DNA of 64,000 nt from Adineta vaga. Lineage: Eukaryota > Rotifera. Within the stretch, counting starts at the first letter, position 1, and every line of letters begins with the position of its first letter. Below are positions 35,953-48,005 of this stretch, in pieces. The notes below the pieces were generated by a model, which was not told the DNA's origin, did no database searches, and saw only the letters and a list, made by a program, of their open reading frames with translations. The stretch is from the NCBI GenBank assembly GCA_021613535.1, contig CP075492.1, positions 2,604,001 to 2,668,000 of the forward strand. The letters run 5' to 3'. Position numbers and translations under genes: made by a program.

Positions 35953-38900
35953 ATGGAATTCGATGGAGGAAAGCACGTCATGCTCTCATACAATCACAAA
36001 AGTAAGAATGTCGTTGAAGTAGTTTACAACACTCTGAAAGCCGAAAACATTCCTGTATGGTTCGACGACAGAGATATGGATGCTAATATGTATGACAGGT
36101 ATATATATATCGACGACTTTTTTATCTTCCTTCTCAGTACTTCAATTGCGTCCTTTAAGTATGGCTGAGGCAGTCAACGATGCTGCAATAGTGTGTTGTT
36201 TCATGTCACCGGAATATGAGGATTCGAGGAATACTAAACTAGAGCTGGAACACGCACAACGACTTGGAAAACACATTATCCCGTGCATGATGACGAACAG
36301 AAAAGTATGAAAGCCATCTCCGTCGAAATGGCTAGGACTGATTACTGGGTCTATCATAGCTATAGACTTTTCCAACACTTCGGACACGAATATCCTTATA
36401 AAAACAAAAGAGCTTATAGACCGAATAAGAAAAGACTTGTCCACTCATACCACACGATCAATCAAGTTATTCGAACCGATTCGACAAAGATATCTACAAC
36501 AAAATCGAATGAAGCGGATGGTTAATGAAGAAAAGAGTTTTTCGATTGAGCAGAACTACATCAATTTGGCAATGGTCGAAACTAAGGAACAACAAGAAAA
36601 AGAGAAGAAACTAAAGCGACAAGATGAGCAAAAAGATGCCATTCTCGGTACTTACGAAGAGATCTATGGTATCAAAACATCAATTGATGTGAAAAAACTT
36701 TTCGAAAAATGTAAGAATCCGACAAAGAAAGTGCTCGTACTTGGACGAGCTGGAATTGGGAAGTCCACGTTTTGCCAATACGTCACTTATCTTTGGGCGA
36801 AAGGTGAACTTTGGCCTCAGTATGATCTAGTCGTCTTGATTCACTTACGAAAAGTGACCGATAGTCGTTATCCATCCACAGAAAATTACTCACCCCTAGA
36901 TCTCATCAAGAAGGAATATTTTCCTTACAGTGATCTATCGAACGACCAGAAAGAATGTTTCAAACGACAGCTGAATTCAGGTAAAGTTCTATGGATATTA
37001 GATGGATATGATGAGTTTGTCAATAGCATTCCAGACAAATTAAGAGATGTCTTTGACTATATTCTTGATGCACAAAATCATATTCTTACGTCTCGTCCTT
37101 ATGCTATTGCGTTATCATATGATGTGAAAATCGAAATTACAGGTTTTACAGACAATAACATCGTCAAGTACATCGAACACTTCTTCGAACAGATTACAAA
37201 TGAAATACCAAACGCTTCATTCGAAGGTCAAAAGCTTCTCAATTTCCTCAAGTCAAACTTCAGTATTTGGGGTATTTCTCATATACCTGTCAACTTAGAA
37301 CTAATCTGTAGTTTGTGGAGTGATTCGAATTGCTCGAAAAAGAACATACTGACAATGACAACATTGTATGAAAATATAATCGAATGGCTATGTCGACGGC
37401 ACTTACAAAAGAGAAATATAAATCATGCATCAATGCGGAAAAAGAAGGTCTACGACCTTTGCAGTAAAGAATTGCAGTTCTTAGGAACGTTAGCGTTCAA
37501 TGCAATGAAATACAATGAAATCGTCTTGTCATCAACACTGCTAGAACAGATCGAAAACGAAACTGCCTGTTACATAGACGATCATCCTCAACTGCTCAAC
37601 TTCGGAATACTCAAATCATATGACGACAAGCCCACTGGTAATCAAATTCAAGCAGAAAAAGAGTATTATTTCCTACATCTTAGCTTCCAAGAATTCTTTG
37701 CCGCACGTCACTTACTTCAAAAACTTAAAAACTCAGAGAAACAGGAAACAACCGATTTTATCAGCAGTTATAGGTACAACCGACGCTTTCTCTACGTCTT
37801 CATTTTTGCGGCAGGTCTTCTCGCTCAATCTGAGTATCATTCATGTATAGAGACATTTTGGAAAGCAATAGAAGAAGAACCCGTGGATCTCGTCGGGATA
37901 GTTCACATAAAGCTGATTATCGAATGTCTTGATGAGCTTGATGGCCAAATTCTCTTTCGACAAAGCGCAGCTTACGTAAAATCAATATCACAATGGTTAG
38001 ATATCTGCATCACAGATAAGACAACCATAATCACAAATCATCTCTTATACTCATTAGGGCGCACCAATACGTTATGCAATAACTCTATGATACAGAACAA
38101 ATTTATCGAACTCCTCGATGCTGAAGATGACGTCGTAAAACGTACAGTATACCGCTTTATATCACATATAAAAATATACAGACCACTGCCGAAACTAATA
38201 TCTAAACTACTTGATACACTTCGGAATAGCAACGATCATCTCCGAAGTTATGCATGTGAAGCGCTTGGAAAGATGGGTGAAAAGGCAGCAACAAACGAAG
38301 TGATCACTGCTCTCATAGATACACTTCGAGATAGAGATAAGTATATTGCGAGCTGCAGTTGCGATGCTCTTGGGAACATATGTGAAAAAGTAGCAACTGA
38401 TGAGGTGATCATTGGCCTGGCCAATGCACTTCATGATGGAGATGATTATCTGAGAAGCCGTGCGTGTGGAGCCTTAGGCATGATGGGTCAAAAAGCAGCA
38501 ACAGAGGATGTCATCGCCACTATAATCGATGCATTTGAAGATGAAAATGAAGATGTCAGAAACTGCGCATGTGAAGCGCTCGTAAAGATAGGTGAGAAAT
38601 CAGCAACTAAGCAGGTGATCGTTAGTCTGATCGATGCAGTGCAGACTAGAGGCTGGAACGTCAGAGTCCATGGATGTGTAGTTCTAGAAAAGATAGGTGA
38701 AACAACCGAAACGAAGGAGATTATTGCTGGTTTAATTAATATACTTCACGATGAAGATGATAGTACTGCAATCTGGGCGTGTGAAGCTCTCCGAAAGATA
38801 GACGAAGAAGTAGCGACTGAAGAAGTCATTGCCAGTCTGATCAGTGCACTTCAGAATGAATATTGGGACGTCAGAAGCTACGCATGTATGTGCCTGGGAA

Positions 38901-40099
38901 TGATGGGTGAAACAGCAGCAATAGAGAATGTTATTGTTGCTCTAATGAATGCACTTCAGGATGAAGTGATGGATGTCAGAAGCAATGCATTGGAGGCTCT
39001 TGGAAAGATGGGCGAAAAGGCAATAATGGAGCCAATAGTCACAAGTCTGAAAGATGCACTTCATGATGATGATTGGAATGTTAGAAGAGGTGCATGTGAA
39101 GTTTTTGCACTGATGGGTGAAAAAGTGGGAACCAAAGAAATAATAGCTGATCTTATCGATGCACTTCAGGATGAATACGAAGAAGTCATAAGCTCTGCAT
39201 GTAAAGCTCTTACAATGATGGGCGAAAAAGTGGCAACAAAGGATGCAATCGCTGCTCTTACCAATGTACTTCGAGATGGAGACTGGAATGTCAAAAGCTG
39301 CGCATGTAAAGCGCTTGGGAAAATAAGTGAGAAAGCAGCCACGAAGGAAGTTATCGGTGCCCTCACAGATGCACTTCAGAATGAAAACTCCAGTGTTAGA
39401 AGCAGTGCATGCGAAGCTCTTGGAAATATAGGTGAAAAGGCAGCAACAGACGAAGTGATGGCTAGTTTGATCAACGCCTTTCAGGATCATTATGAAGATG
39501 TCAGAAGTTGTGCATATAGAGCCATTGAAAATATGGGTGAAAAGGCAGCAACAGACGAGGTGATCATTGGTCTGATCAATGCATTTCAAGATATATTTGC
39601 GACTGCGAGAAGTTGCGCGTATGAAGCGGTCGGAAAAATGGGAGCAAAATCGACAACGAGTAAAGTTATTGTAGCTTTGGTAAACGCATTTTCTTCGGCT
39701 TGCGTCAAGTCAGATGGTTATCCGTTCGCTTCAGCCTTTGAAAAAAGTTTTTGTTCTTATCATGCCATGAAAGAATTAGACTCCGAAATTCTATCAAAGC
39801 TGTTTCTGTGCATCAGGCAGAATAAGGACAGCTACTTGAGACAAATGCCAGCAGATCAATTGATCAAATTATTCTTAGAAACAAATAGCGATGATTGGCT
39901 TCCGTTGGCTACGTATGGGGCGCTTTTACAACAAGTCGCTGTAACTGTCATAGAGAACAAAATCATTATCTACCATATGAATGAGATGTTTGAGTTACCT
40001 GTGTCACAACTATCAACAATAGAGATTTTGGTAAAAGCGTTCAGGAAGCAAACGCTGGAGCTCGGACTCAATTATTCCGCCATGTATGAAACTAATTGA
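35953..40099 (+). CDS. TIR-NACHT-HEAT (NLR-like) protein with in-frame stop
   Basis: Exon 1 (35953-36098) and a 61-nt intron (36099-36159) lead in phase into a frame open to 40099 except for TGA at 36308-36310 (codon 99). The N-terminal TIR domain has LSYNHKSKNVVEVV and a SRNTKLELEHA segment whose Glu aligns with the NADase Glu of catalytic TIRs. After the stop the frame reads KPSPSKWLGLITG, the usual end of a TIR domain, so TGA most simply replaces a Trp TGG. A NACHT NTPase follows: Walker A GRAGIGKSTF, Walker B WILDGYDEF, sensor TSRPY. The remaining part holds some 15 HEAT repeats of about 31-32 residues. STAND proteins of this type sense ligands with the repeats and signal through TIR. Base composition is visibly less AT-rich than that of its neighbours. 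Confidence 0.82.
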
Positions 40100-40122
40100 G
40101 GGTGGGTGATAGTGTGAGTTTG
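40096..40122. repeat. Telomere-like motif overlapping the NLR stop codon
   Basis: The tract TTGAGGGTGGGTGATAGTGTGAG begins within the TGA stop of the HEAT-repeat gene, the closest contact between the repeat family and a coding region in the window. Only the G-rich arm is clear here. Confidence 0.6.
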
Positions 40123-40639
40123 AACACTTAAATATGTTCTCTCGTTAGCTTGCAGATTGAAAGAGCTTTGATCAATGAAGCATTTGACATTGAAGTTTTG
40201 CTAAATTACATTCACATTTTTGACAGTAAAAAGGATTGTTTCTTTTTATTTTGTTCTGTAAATGCACAAAAACTGTATTAGAAATATTTTCGATTACATT
40301 TTGAAAATAAAACTTTTCGTCAGTTCTTACTGAGACAATAGAATTAATTGTAAAAAGTTTCTATATCTTTTCCATTTCTTTTTGCAACTCAATTTAGAAA
40401 GACAAAATCAAAAGAAAATCTTTTTATTAGAAACCGAGAAGTAAAATTTTATTTTTGTTAGATAAATTTTCTTCTTAACTTATTAAAAATATTTCTTATC
40501 ATTGAAATTATGTTAGCTATATGAATATTTTTCCTGAACAATGTAGCTTTTGTTTCTATCATAGTTTTTTCATCATTAAGTTTCAATGAATATAAAAATG
40601 CTTCCCTTTGTATAAAACGATAAAAAAAATCTTGAATCC
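40123..40639. other. Intergenic
   Basis: AT-rich 3' region of the TIR-NACHT-HEAT gene. AATAAA-like signals occur at about 40306-40312. No gene is recognised. Confidence 0.55.
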
Positions 40640-40785
40640 AGTAGAGACAATCGTAAAAAATTAGTCCGATCGTCGTCTGTAATGTGTTGATCATCATCAA
40701 GAGTGTGATGCAGATTAAACTGTGCACTTATTGTACTGACGAAAAGGAATAAAGGTAATAACATCGTCGCTTATTCGGATATCAT
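40640..40785 (-). pseudogene. Duplicated 5' fragment of the LDLa/EGF receptor
   Basis: The minus strand encodes a signal peptide and first residues (MLLPLFLFVSTISAQF, then NLHHTLDDD) nearly identical to the start of the receptor gene at 33698, including about 20 bp of upstream sequence. Similarity ends near 40640 (plus coordinates), after about 45 codons, and the frame then runs into unrelated sequence. It is a truncated duplicate separated from its source by the NLR gene. Confidence 0.85.
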
Positions 40786-41034
40786 CAAAATTAACGCGAG
40801 AACTTTTTCGATGACTTATTTTTGAATGGATTTTGTGTTTGAATCTATAGGAATAATGGTCATACGCAACATCATGAATCTATGACAGATCTATGATAGA
40901 TACACATATCCACATTTATATAATAGATCATCAATATCAATAGGTATGGAGATCAGGTTTTTCCCTTTTGATAGTCCGTCTGACTAGCGTATGGGTGTAG
41001 ATGATAATATAGAACCTTCATTCACAGCCACAGT

Positions 41035-41270
41035 CTCAGTTTTTCTCTTTTCTTTGCGCTCTTCAGTAAGTGATGCTGATTCGATCAGATATTTATATGG
41101 TCGACAACCAAGATCATTGTAAAGAATTCGATAAACACCCATTCAAGACACACCCAATACTGTTGTCAGTTTTCGAATTGATACATTATTTTGTTGGAAC
41201 TTCCGTTTGACCTTTTTTATAGCACTTTCAGTTCGAATTATGCGCGGAAGACCTGATGATTTTGTCAAAT
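41035..41270 (-). pseudogene. Tc1/mariner-type transposase relic
   Basis: Read on the minus strand, a frame from about 41270 contains a helix-turn-helix segment (IRKLTTVLGVS) followed by GVYRILYNDLGCRPYKY and LTEERKEKR, the usual order in the DNA-binding half of Tc1/mariner (IS630-like) transposases. A TGA at 41143-41145 interrupts it where an Arg codon is usual, and no DDE catalytic half is found. Termini and target duplication were not identified. The relic lies between the duplicated receptor fragment and the plus-strand receptor. Confidence 0.7.
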
Positions 41271-42012
41271 TGATATAATCAGTTGCATCGATCATTTTGC
41301 ACCATCTTTCAAAAGTTATTCAAGCTAGGATTTCGTTCAAATAACGAAAACTTTTCGCTGCATAATCACCATTTTCTGTGAATTTTCGTTTTTCACTATC
41401 AAAAATCAACTAAATTTTTTCTCGGAAAACGTAAAGAAATAAAAAAAATGCGGAGCGAGATGTTTTTCCAGGATGCCTCTATAAGAACCATTGGAATACC
41501 GTACTTGTGTATGGGATGAATTTATAAAGTTCATTGATAGTGTAATAGAAAAATTCAAAATTTTCTGCCAGTCGATTGTATCGTATGTCAAAAAATATAA
41601 TGGAGAGTATTTAAGATAGAAAAAATATTTACTTTTTGTACAGAATTTGACAAGAAATCTTCCTATAGGAAAATTTATTTTCCGGGTCGAAGTACAAATA
41701 AAAAACATGCAAAATGCTTGGAGATCCATTTAATCAGGAACACCTGTTATCATAAAGCTTTATGTATACATACAACTTGACATGCGCAAATATATCATAA
41801 TTTATTTTATTTCATGAGATGTTTCCATCTCTCAACGAAATTGCACTAAACTGAACACTTTATATTTTATTAAAATGCCAATCAAGTGGAGTTTTTGATT
41901 CAATTTATTGAACCATATGCGCCTTAGATATAGGCAAATACATTGATATGTTATGATTAAAAAGTTCCACTAGATTGAATTTTTCTTGTAGTTGATTTGT
42001 ACAAATGCTCTC
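41271..42012. other. Intergenic
   Basis: A 107-codon minus-strand frame at 41406-41729 is aromatic-rich and unrecognised; it may be flanking or element-derived sequence. Otherwise AT-rich, ending at the receptor promoter. Confidence 0.5.
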
Positions 42013-45000
42013 ATGTGTTTCTTATTAACTTTTATTCGTTTTTTCCTCATTCTTCTGTTTCCATTATTGATTACGAACATTGATCCTCAATCGAGTGTCA
42101 AATATCGACTGAATTTATATGATGAATCTCATAGGATATACAAGAATAAAGTTGGATTATCTCTGGATTATGATTGTTTATATTATGATATAAATGAAAA
42201 CATTCGAAGCATAAATGAAGAGTATGCTCGATTGAATCAATTGATGACATATTGTTTTCGACCAGTGAAACCAGATTCGAAGAATTTCTTTCATATGCCA
42301 ACATTCAATCATGCAAACTTCACTTTTATTCAATTAAAAGAGATGAATATATCGAGTAGTCAACTATTTGATTGGTCTGCATCAATTGATCTGATTGAAA
42401 CTTATCAAGCTTATTTAGATGCTATTGAAGAAAATAATCATACGGAACTATTAACGACAATAGAAACATCAGAATACATCTTTTACAATTGCACACCACC
42501 TCGGTTTGGATCTTATTGTCAATATTTTCTTGACCAAAATCCAATATTATTGGACGAATATATTGATTCTGTGTATTCAACTCTATTTTTCTTTCATCCT
42601 CCACCACATTCGTGTTATATTCATTTGCAATGTAATCGTCATTCATTGGAACTTTGTCTCGATTGGCGTGATATATGCAATGGTCGTGGTGATTGTATCA
42701 ATGGTGAAGATGAAAAAGATTGTTGGATATTAGACACAAATGAATGTAATCAAAATGAATATCGTTGTCATAATGGTCAATGCGTTCCACTTGATTTTTT
42801 GAATGATGATATATTTCATCCAGATTGTTTAGATCGAACAGATGAATTTGGTTATACAACATATACAAAAGAATGTTTCAAAGATATAACATTTCGTTGT
42901 GAAGAAAGTGCTTGTTATCCACATGAAGATGGTATGGAACCATTTACATGTGGCGATGGGCAATGTATTATGCCACATGGCATATGCCAAAGCGATCGTC
43001 AGTTATATACAGAATTTCCCGATTATACTTTTGATTGGTTACTTATTGATGAAACGTGTTTCCGAGCAATGACTTGTTTGACACATCGAAATAGTGGATG
43101 GGACTCATGTTATTGTGGACCAACATTCAGTATATCATGTGCTTCAGCAGCAGAGCGTGCATGTCCATCGGAACCTTTCTTCTTTCCAGCATCATCTGTT
43201 CTCTACAATCATATTTATTTAGTATATAAAACAAATCGAAACAATAAAAAAGAGGATTTAATTGTACCAATCCTTGTATGTTTTGATGAAAAATATTGTA
43301 CATTTCCTGATGATAAAATTTATTATATGTTGGGCAAAACGTGTATTAGTTTTGATTCTGAATTTGGAAATTTGACTACGCCGTATCCAGGATGGTCAAA
43401 AATGTTGCAAATTATTTTATCTCTTTTTTCAATTGCTTGTGCATCACCGATCATTAAATGTCCACATCCATCATTGTATGGATGTGATCATTCTTCAAAA
43501 TGTATATCAACTGTTCGTCTTCGTGATGGAATTAACGATTGTCCATTAGAAGATGATGAAATGTTTCAGAATACATGTTCCTTGAATGAAACAAATAATA
43601 ATCGTTTAAAATGTTATGATGAAAAGGAACAATATTCATGTTTATCACCAATGATAATTAATGATGGACATCCTCATTGTAAAAATGGGGAAGATGAAAT
43701 TAATCCTATTCGTCGTTATTTACTCGATAATATAATGTTTAAATTTGTTTGTGATGGTATTCCGGAAATGTCTCCAATTAAAATTGATGATCAATATCAT
43801 AATGATGAAACTGATTGCGAACAATGGCCATGTAATAATATTTATACACATTGCAATACGATTTGGAATTGTCCAAAAGGTGAAGATGAATTGACATGTA
43901 ATAATACTTATCATATCTGTCCAGCATTACATCATCCATGTATTGAACCAAATACGACTTACTTTAGTTGTTTATCAATTGAAAAAGTTCATGATGGTAT
44001 TATTAATTGTTTAGGAGGATCAGATGAAAGACAATTATGTCGACAAAAACATCCATTAGAAAATACAGTGCGTTATCATTGTTTCAATCTTGATCTGTGC
44101 GTTGATACAAGAAATATAGCAACTTGTGAAACGAAACAGGATATTCAACTTTCGAGAGCAATTTCAGAGAATTATTATTGCAACAGGAAAAATTTAACAT
44201 TTATTCAAAAGCATATTTGTAGTTTAAATGATATTCGAGATTATAATACATTGGAATGGAATCTTTCATTTGAAGATAAAAGTAAAATCGAGCAAAAAAT
44301 AGCAAATTTGAATCGAATAATTACTACTAGAAATGTTGGATTTGAAGAAGAATCATGTCATCGCGGTATTCCCATAGGTGTTCAAACACTGATGGGTATT
44401 AAAAATAAATGTTTATGTCCACCGAGTCTATATGGAGATCATTGTGAATATCAAAATCAACGTGTCAGTTTAACAGTACAAACTCGAAGTGCTACAGATT
44501 GGCGTAGTATGTTTACTTTTATCTTTCTACTAATGACAGATCAAAACGAAATTGAATCATATGATTATCGATATTATAATCCAAGTACAGACTGTGCTAT
44601 GAAATGGAATATCTACTTACTGTATCAATCTCGTTCAAAAAATCCTATGAAAAACTATAGTGTTCGTATTGATGTTTACAAACGAGAAACAACAATACCA
44701 GAATATCGTGCTAGTTGGTATTATCCACTTGATAATAATATTTTACCTGTTTATCGTCTTACAATTCAAATAACTATTCCATCACGTTTAACAATCGAAC
44801 AAAGATTTCATTGTTCTCTTGATTGTCATGGACATGGTCTATGTACAATAGGTTTTACAAGAACAAGTAAAACAATACAATTACTTTGTCGTTGTGATCC
44901 AGGTTGGATTGGAGATCAATGTCAATATAATCAAAATTCATCCTTAACATGTTCTTGCGCTCCTAATTCTATTTGTATCAGAAGTTTTCCAAGTTCTATT

Positions 45001-46785
45001 TGTATTTGTCCTCTTGGTCGTACTGGTTCTCGATGTTTAATTTATTTTGATCCTTGTCAAGAATCTCGAATATGTTTAAATGGAGGTCGTTGCATACCGA
45101 ATGATGAACGTAGACATTCATCTTTTGTTACAAAATGTTTATGTTCAAAAGATTATTGGGGTGAATATTGTCAATATTCATTAACTAAATTAATAATTTC
45201 TTTTGATTCTACAATATCAATTCCATCTTTAATTTACTTACATATAATTCAAGATAAACAACTTGCTAAACATCAACATATTAAGACATTTAAAAAAATC
45301 TATCCATATGAAAGTTAGGCGATTATTCGTACAACTACAAATAAATCCCATCTAGTATTTAGTGAATTCAAAGGCGAATATTATTGGATGAAGTTAAAAA
45401 AAGAAAATAATAGCGAATTAACAATGAATGTACTTCTTGAAAATCGATGTTTATCAATTCAGAATTTCTTTAATTCAAGTTTCATACAATGGAATCTTAT
45501 ACGTCGTATCAAGTACTATCATCTACCTTGCAGACGATATTCAAATTTAGCATGTTTTTATGATGAAACTCATATATGTACATGTTATAATAATAAAAAT
45601 CAACGTTACACGAATTGCATTTTGTTTAATCATGAAATGAAACATATTTGTCAAAATGATTCAGGTAATTGTGAAAATGGAGGAGAATGTTTTCAAGATG
45701 ATGCTAAATGTCCATCAATATCAGCTTGTCATTGTTACGGTTGTTTCTACGGTTCGAAATGTCAATTTTCAAATAAGGGTTTATCATTATCACTCGATAG
45801 TATCCTTGGTTATCATATTCGTCCAGATAGAAATTTTCAAACACAAATATTTGTGATTAAATTCAGTGTTATTCTTGTCATTATCATGTTTATTATTAAT
45901 ATTATAAATGGCATACTCTCAATAATGGTCTTTAGTAGTAAAACAGCAAATGAAGTTGGTTGTGGTTTTTATCTTCTTATTTCTTCTCTCTTTTCCATTT
46001 TAACAATGATTATATTAGTATTAAAATTTTGTTTTCTTCTTCTTACACAAATGACATGGATTATAAACCAAAATGTTGTTCATATTCAATGTATATCAAT
46101 AGATTTTATTCTTCAAATTTGTCTTATATTTGGTGATTGGTTAAATGCAACTGTAGCCGTAGAGCGAGTAATTGGAGTTCTCCAAGGTGTTAATTTTGAC
46201 AAAACAAAAAGTAAACGAATAGCGAAATATACGACTGTTCTACTATTTATTTTCATTGCTATAACGAACTTACACGATCCAATCAATCGCCATCTCATTG
46301 TCGATGAAGAAGAACAACGTATATGGTGTATTGTACGCTATTCACATTCATTACAATCCTACAATTCTATTATAAAAAGTTTTCATTTTTTGACACCTTT
46401 TATTTTGAATATTATTTCATCACTTATTATCATTTATAATATTGCTAAAAGACGTTCTCATATTCAACAATCGAATAAGTTTAAGAATCATATTTATAAA
46501 CAATTGATTGATCGAAAACATCTTCTAATTTCACCGATTGCACTTCTTCTACTTGCTTTACCTCGTCTGATCATTTCATTAGTTTCCGATTGTGTTAGAT
46601 CCGATCGTGATCCATGGCCATTTCTCATTGGTTATCTAACTTCATTTGGACCATCTCTTCTTATTTTTGCTATTTTTATTTTACCGTCAGAAACCTACAA
46701 AACACAACTGAAGCAATCATTTACAAATATTCGTTTACGAATGTGGCGATTAATTCAATGTTACTTTTTGTTTCATATGAATTGA
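42013..46785 (+). CDS. LDLa/EGF-repeat seven-helix receptor, one in-frame stop
   Basis: One frame of about 1,590 codons is interrupted only by TAG at 45316-45318. The first good ATG, at 42013, gives a signal peptide (MCFLLTFIRFFLILLFPLLI). The ectodomain contains LDLa modules (LCLDWRDICNGRGDCINGEDEKDCW is typical in composition; key spacing C-D/E-G-x-D-E), further LDLa-like units, an ENERG-free cysteine-rich middle, and EGF modules (CLCSKDYWGEYCQY). After the TAG the frame continues TTNKSHLVFSEFKGEYYW and a cysteine-rich linker, then seven hydrophobic helices. It is clearly paralogous to the receptor at 29385-33698 over its whole length. Similarity to the paralogue resumes just beyond the stop. 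A 42-nt GT-AG interval (45313-45354) would remove the TAG in phase, but is shorter than all other introns here. Confidence 0.75.
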
Positions 46786-48005
46786 CTGATTGATCGAAAA
46801 TATTTTCATCTTCATTCCCAGAAAAAAAAACAATGATAAAAATAAAAAATCGTGAGGGTGGGTGTGTCTATATTTTTTCCACTCACACCCTCAAGATTTC
46901 TATGATTTTAATCTGCCAACTCTGCCGCTCTTATCCATTTAAATAATACGTGATCTTCTTTCTCTGTACCTTTCTTCGCTTTTGAAAAGATATTCAGAAA
47001 AATGTTAAAATGAAGTTTGGTAGATATCGTTGCTACATATACTTCACACATGGGTGAACGTGGAAACAGAATGGTAGGAAAAGTGATTCTGAATTGTGTT
47101 GGAGATTCGAAAATGGAATACAGTCTAAACCTTAAATTTAGTAAAGAAATTGTTGTATATGTATGAGCAGAATATAGTGTGTACTTAGCTGTGTCATTTC
47201 TATTGTATTTAATGTCTCTTTGATGTTATGCTTTTTGTCCTTTACTTAATAAACAATTATGTCTTGGTCTTGACCGAATATTTTAAATTAACTTTTGTTA
47301 CATGACTCTTATTCATTATTTCAAAAATATTTTCCGTTACAATCTAAACAATCACACACCTTGCAAGTCCCATTATTTGATCTGACAATCACTTGAGAAT
47401 GATTTTATTTTCACTCTCTTTGATCTATGTGATTTGCTGTCTTTTAAAAACCATTGGTTTTTGTAGAAATAATTTTCAAATAGTTGTTATTGGAATTATC
47501 ATAATGTTCATTCTAATGTATATACAACTTTTAAAGGTAAAGAATATTTCTTCATTCTTTGTTTTACTCTGAAGAAAGTCAATAAATTATACATAGAAAT
47601 TCGATGTGAATTGATAATAAAAATTACATTTATATATTTCATATTTCAACTTGTAATTATAGGATATGAATCGAAGGCGAATTACGAAATAAATTCTATT
47701 CATTAAATAGCAATCATTATAAATGTTTTCTTATTGATATCGTACTCTGATACACAATCATGTTTATTTTTAATGTTTGATCACTTACGTCAATAAAAAT
47801 TCGATGATGCTTTTCTTTACCATTTACAAAATATATATATAATATTATTTGAAGGACTAATGATTAGTTTCTTTTATAATCAAAGTAATTTGATCTTTTC
47901 TTCTTGATTTGCTTTTTAAATGAAAATTTTCTCATTATCATTATGTATAAATATCATAAATGTCGATGAATAAAACTCATTTGATTTCAGACAAAAAAAA
48001 ACATC
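46786..48005. other. Intergenic with telomere-like hairpin
   Basis: A clean hairpin at 46853-46894 (GTGAGGGTGGGTGTG facing CACTCACACCCTCA) lies 70 bp after the receptor stop. Between 47460 and 47830 there are faint resemblances to GPCR TM1-TM2 sequence, with stops in every frame. Nothing else is recognised. Confidence 0.6.

Noticed and set aside
36305-36359. 55-nt GT-AG interval that would remove the TGA in the TIR-NACHT gene
   Set aside because: It would delete conserved TIR codons, and the next codons include an in-frame stop.
38942-39589. Long antisense frame (215 codons) in the HEAT region
   Set aside because: It mirrors the regular HEAT repeats on the other strand; its repetitive cysteine-rich translation is a shadow of the repeat codons.
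41406-41729. 107-codon minus-strand frame near the mariner relic
   Set aside because: Aromatic-rich, no transposase motif and no family recognised.
47460-47830. Faint similarity to GPCR TM1-TM2 (a shared GAATTACGAAATAA stretch)
   Set aside because: Stops in all frames and only a short match to the remnant at 2600; cannot be told from chance.
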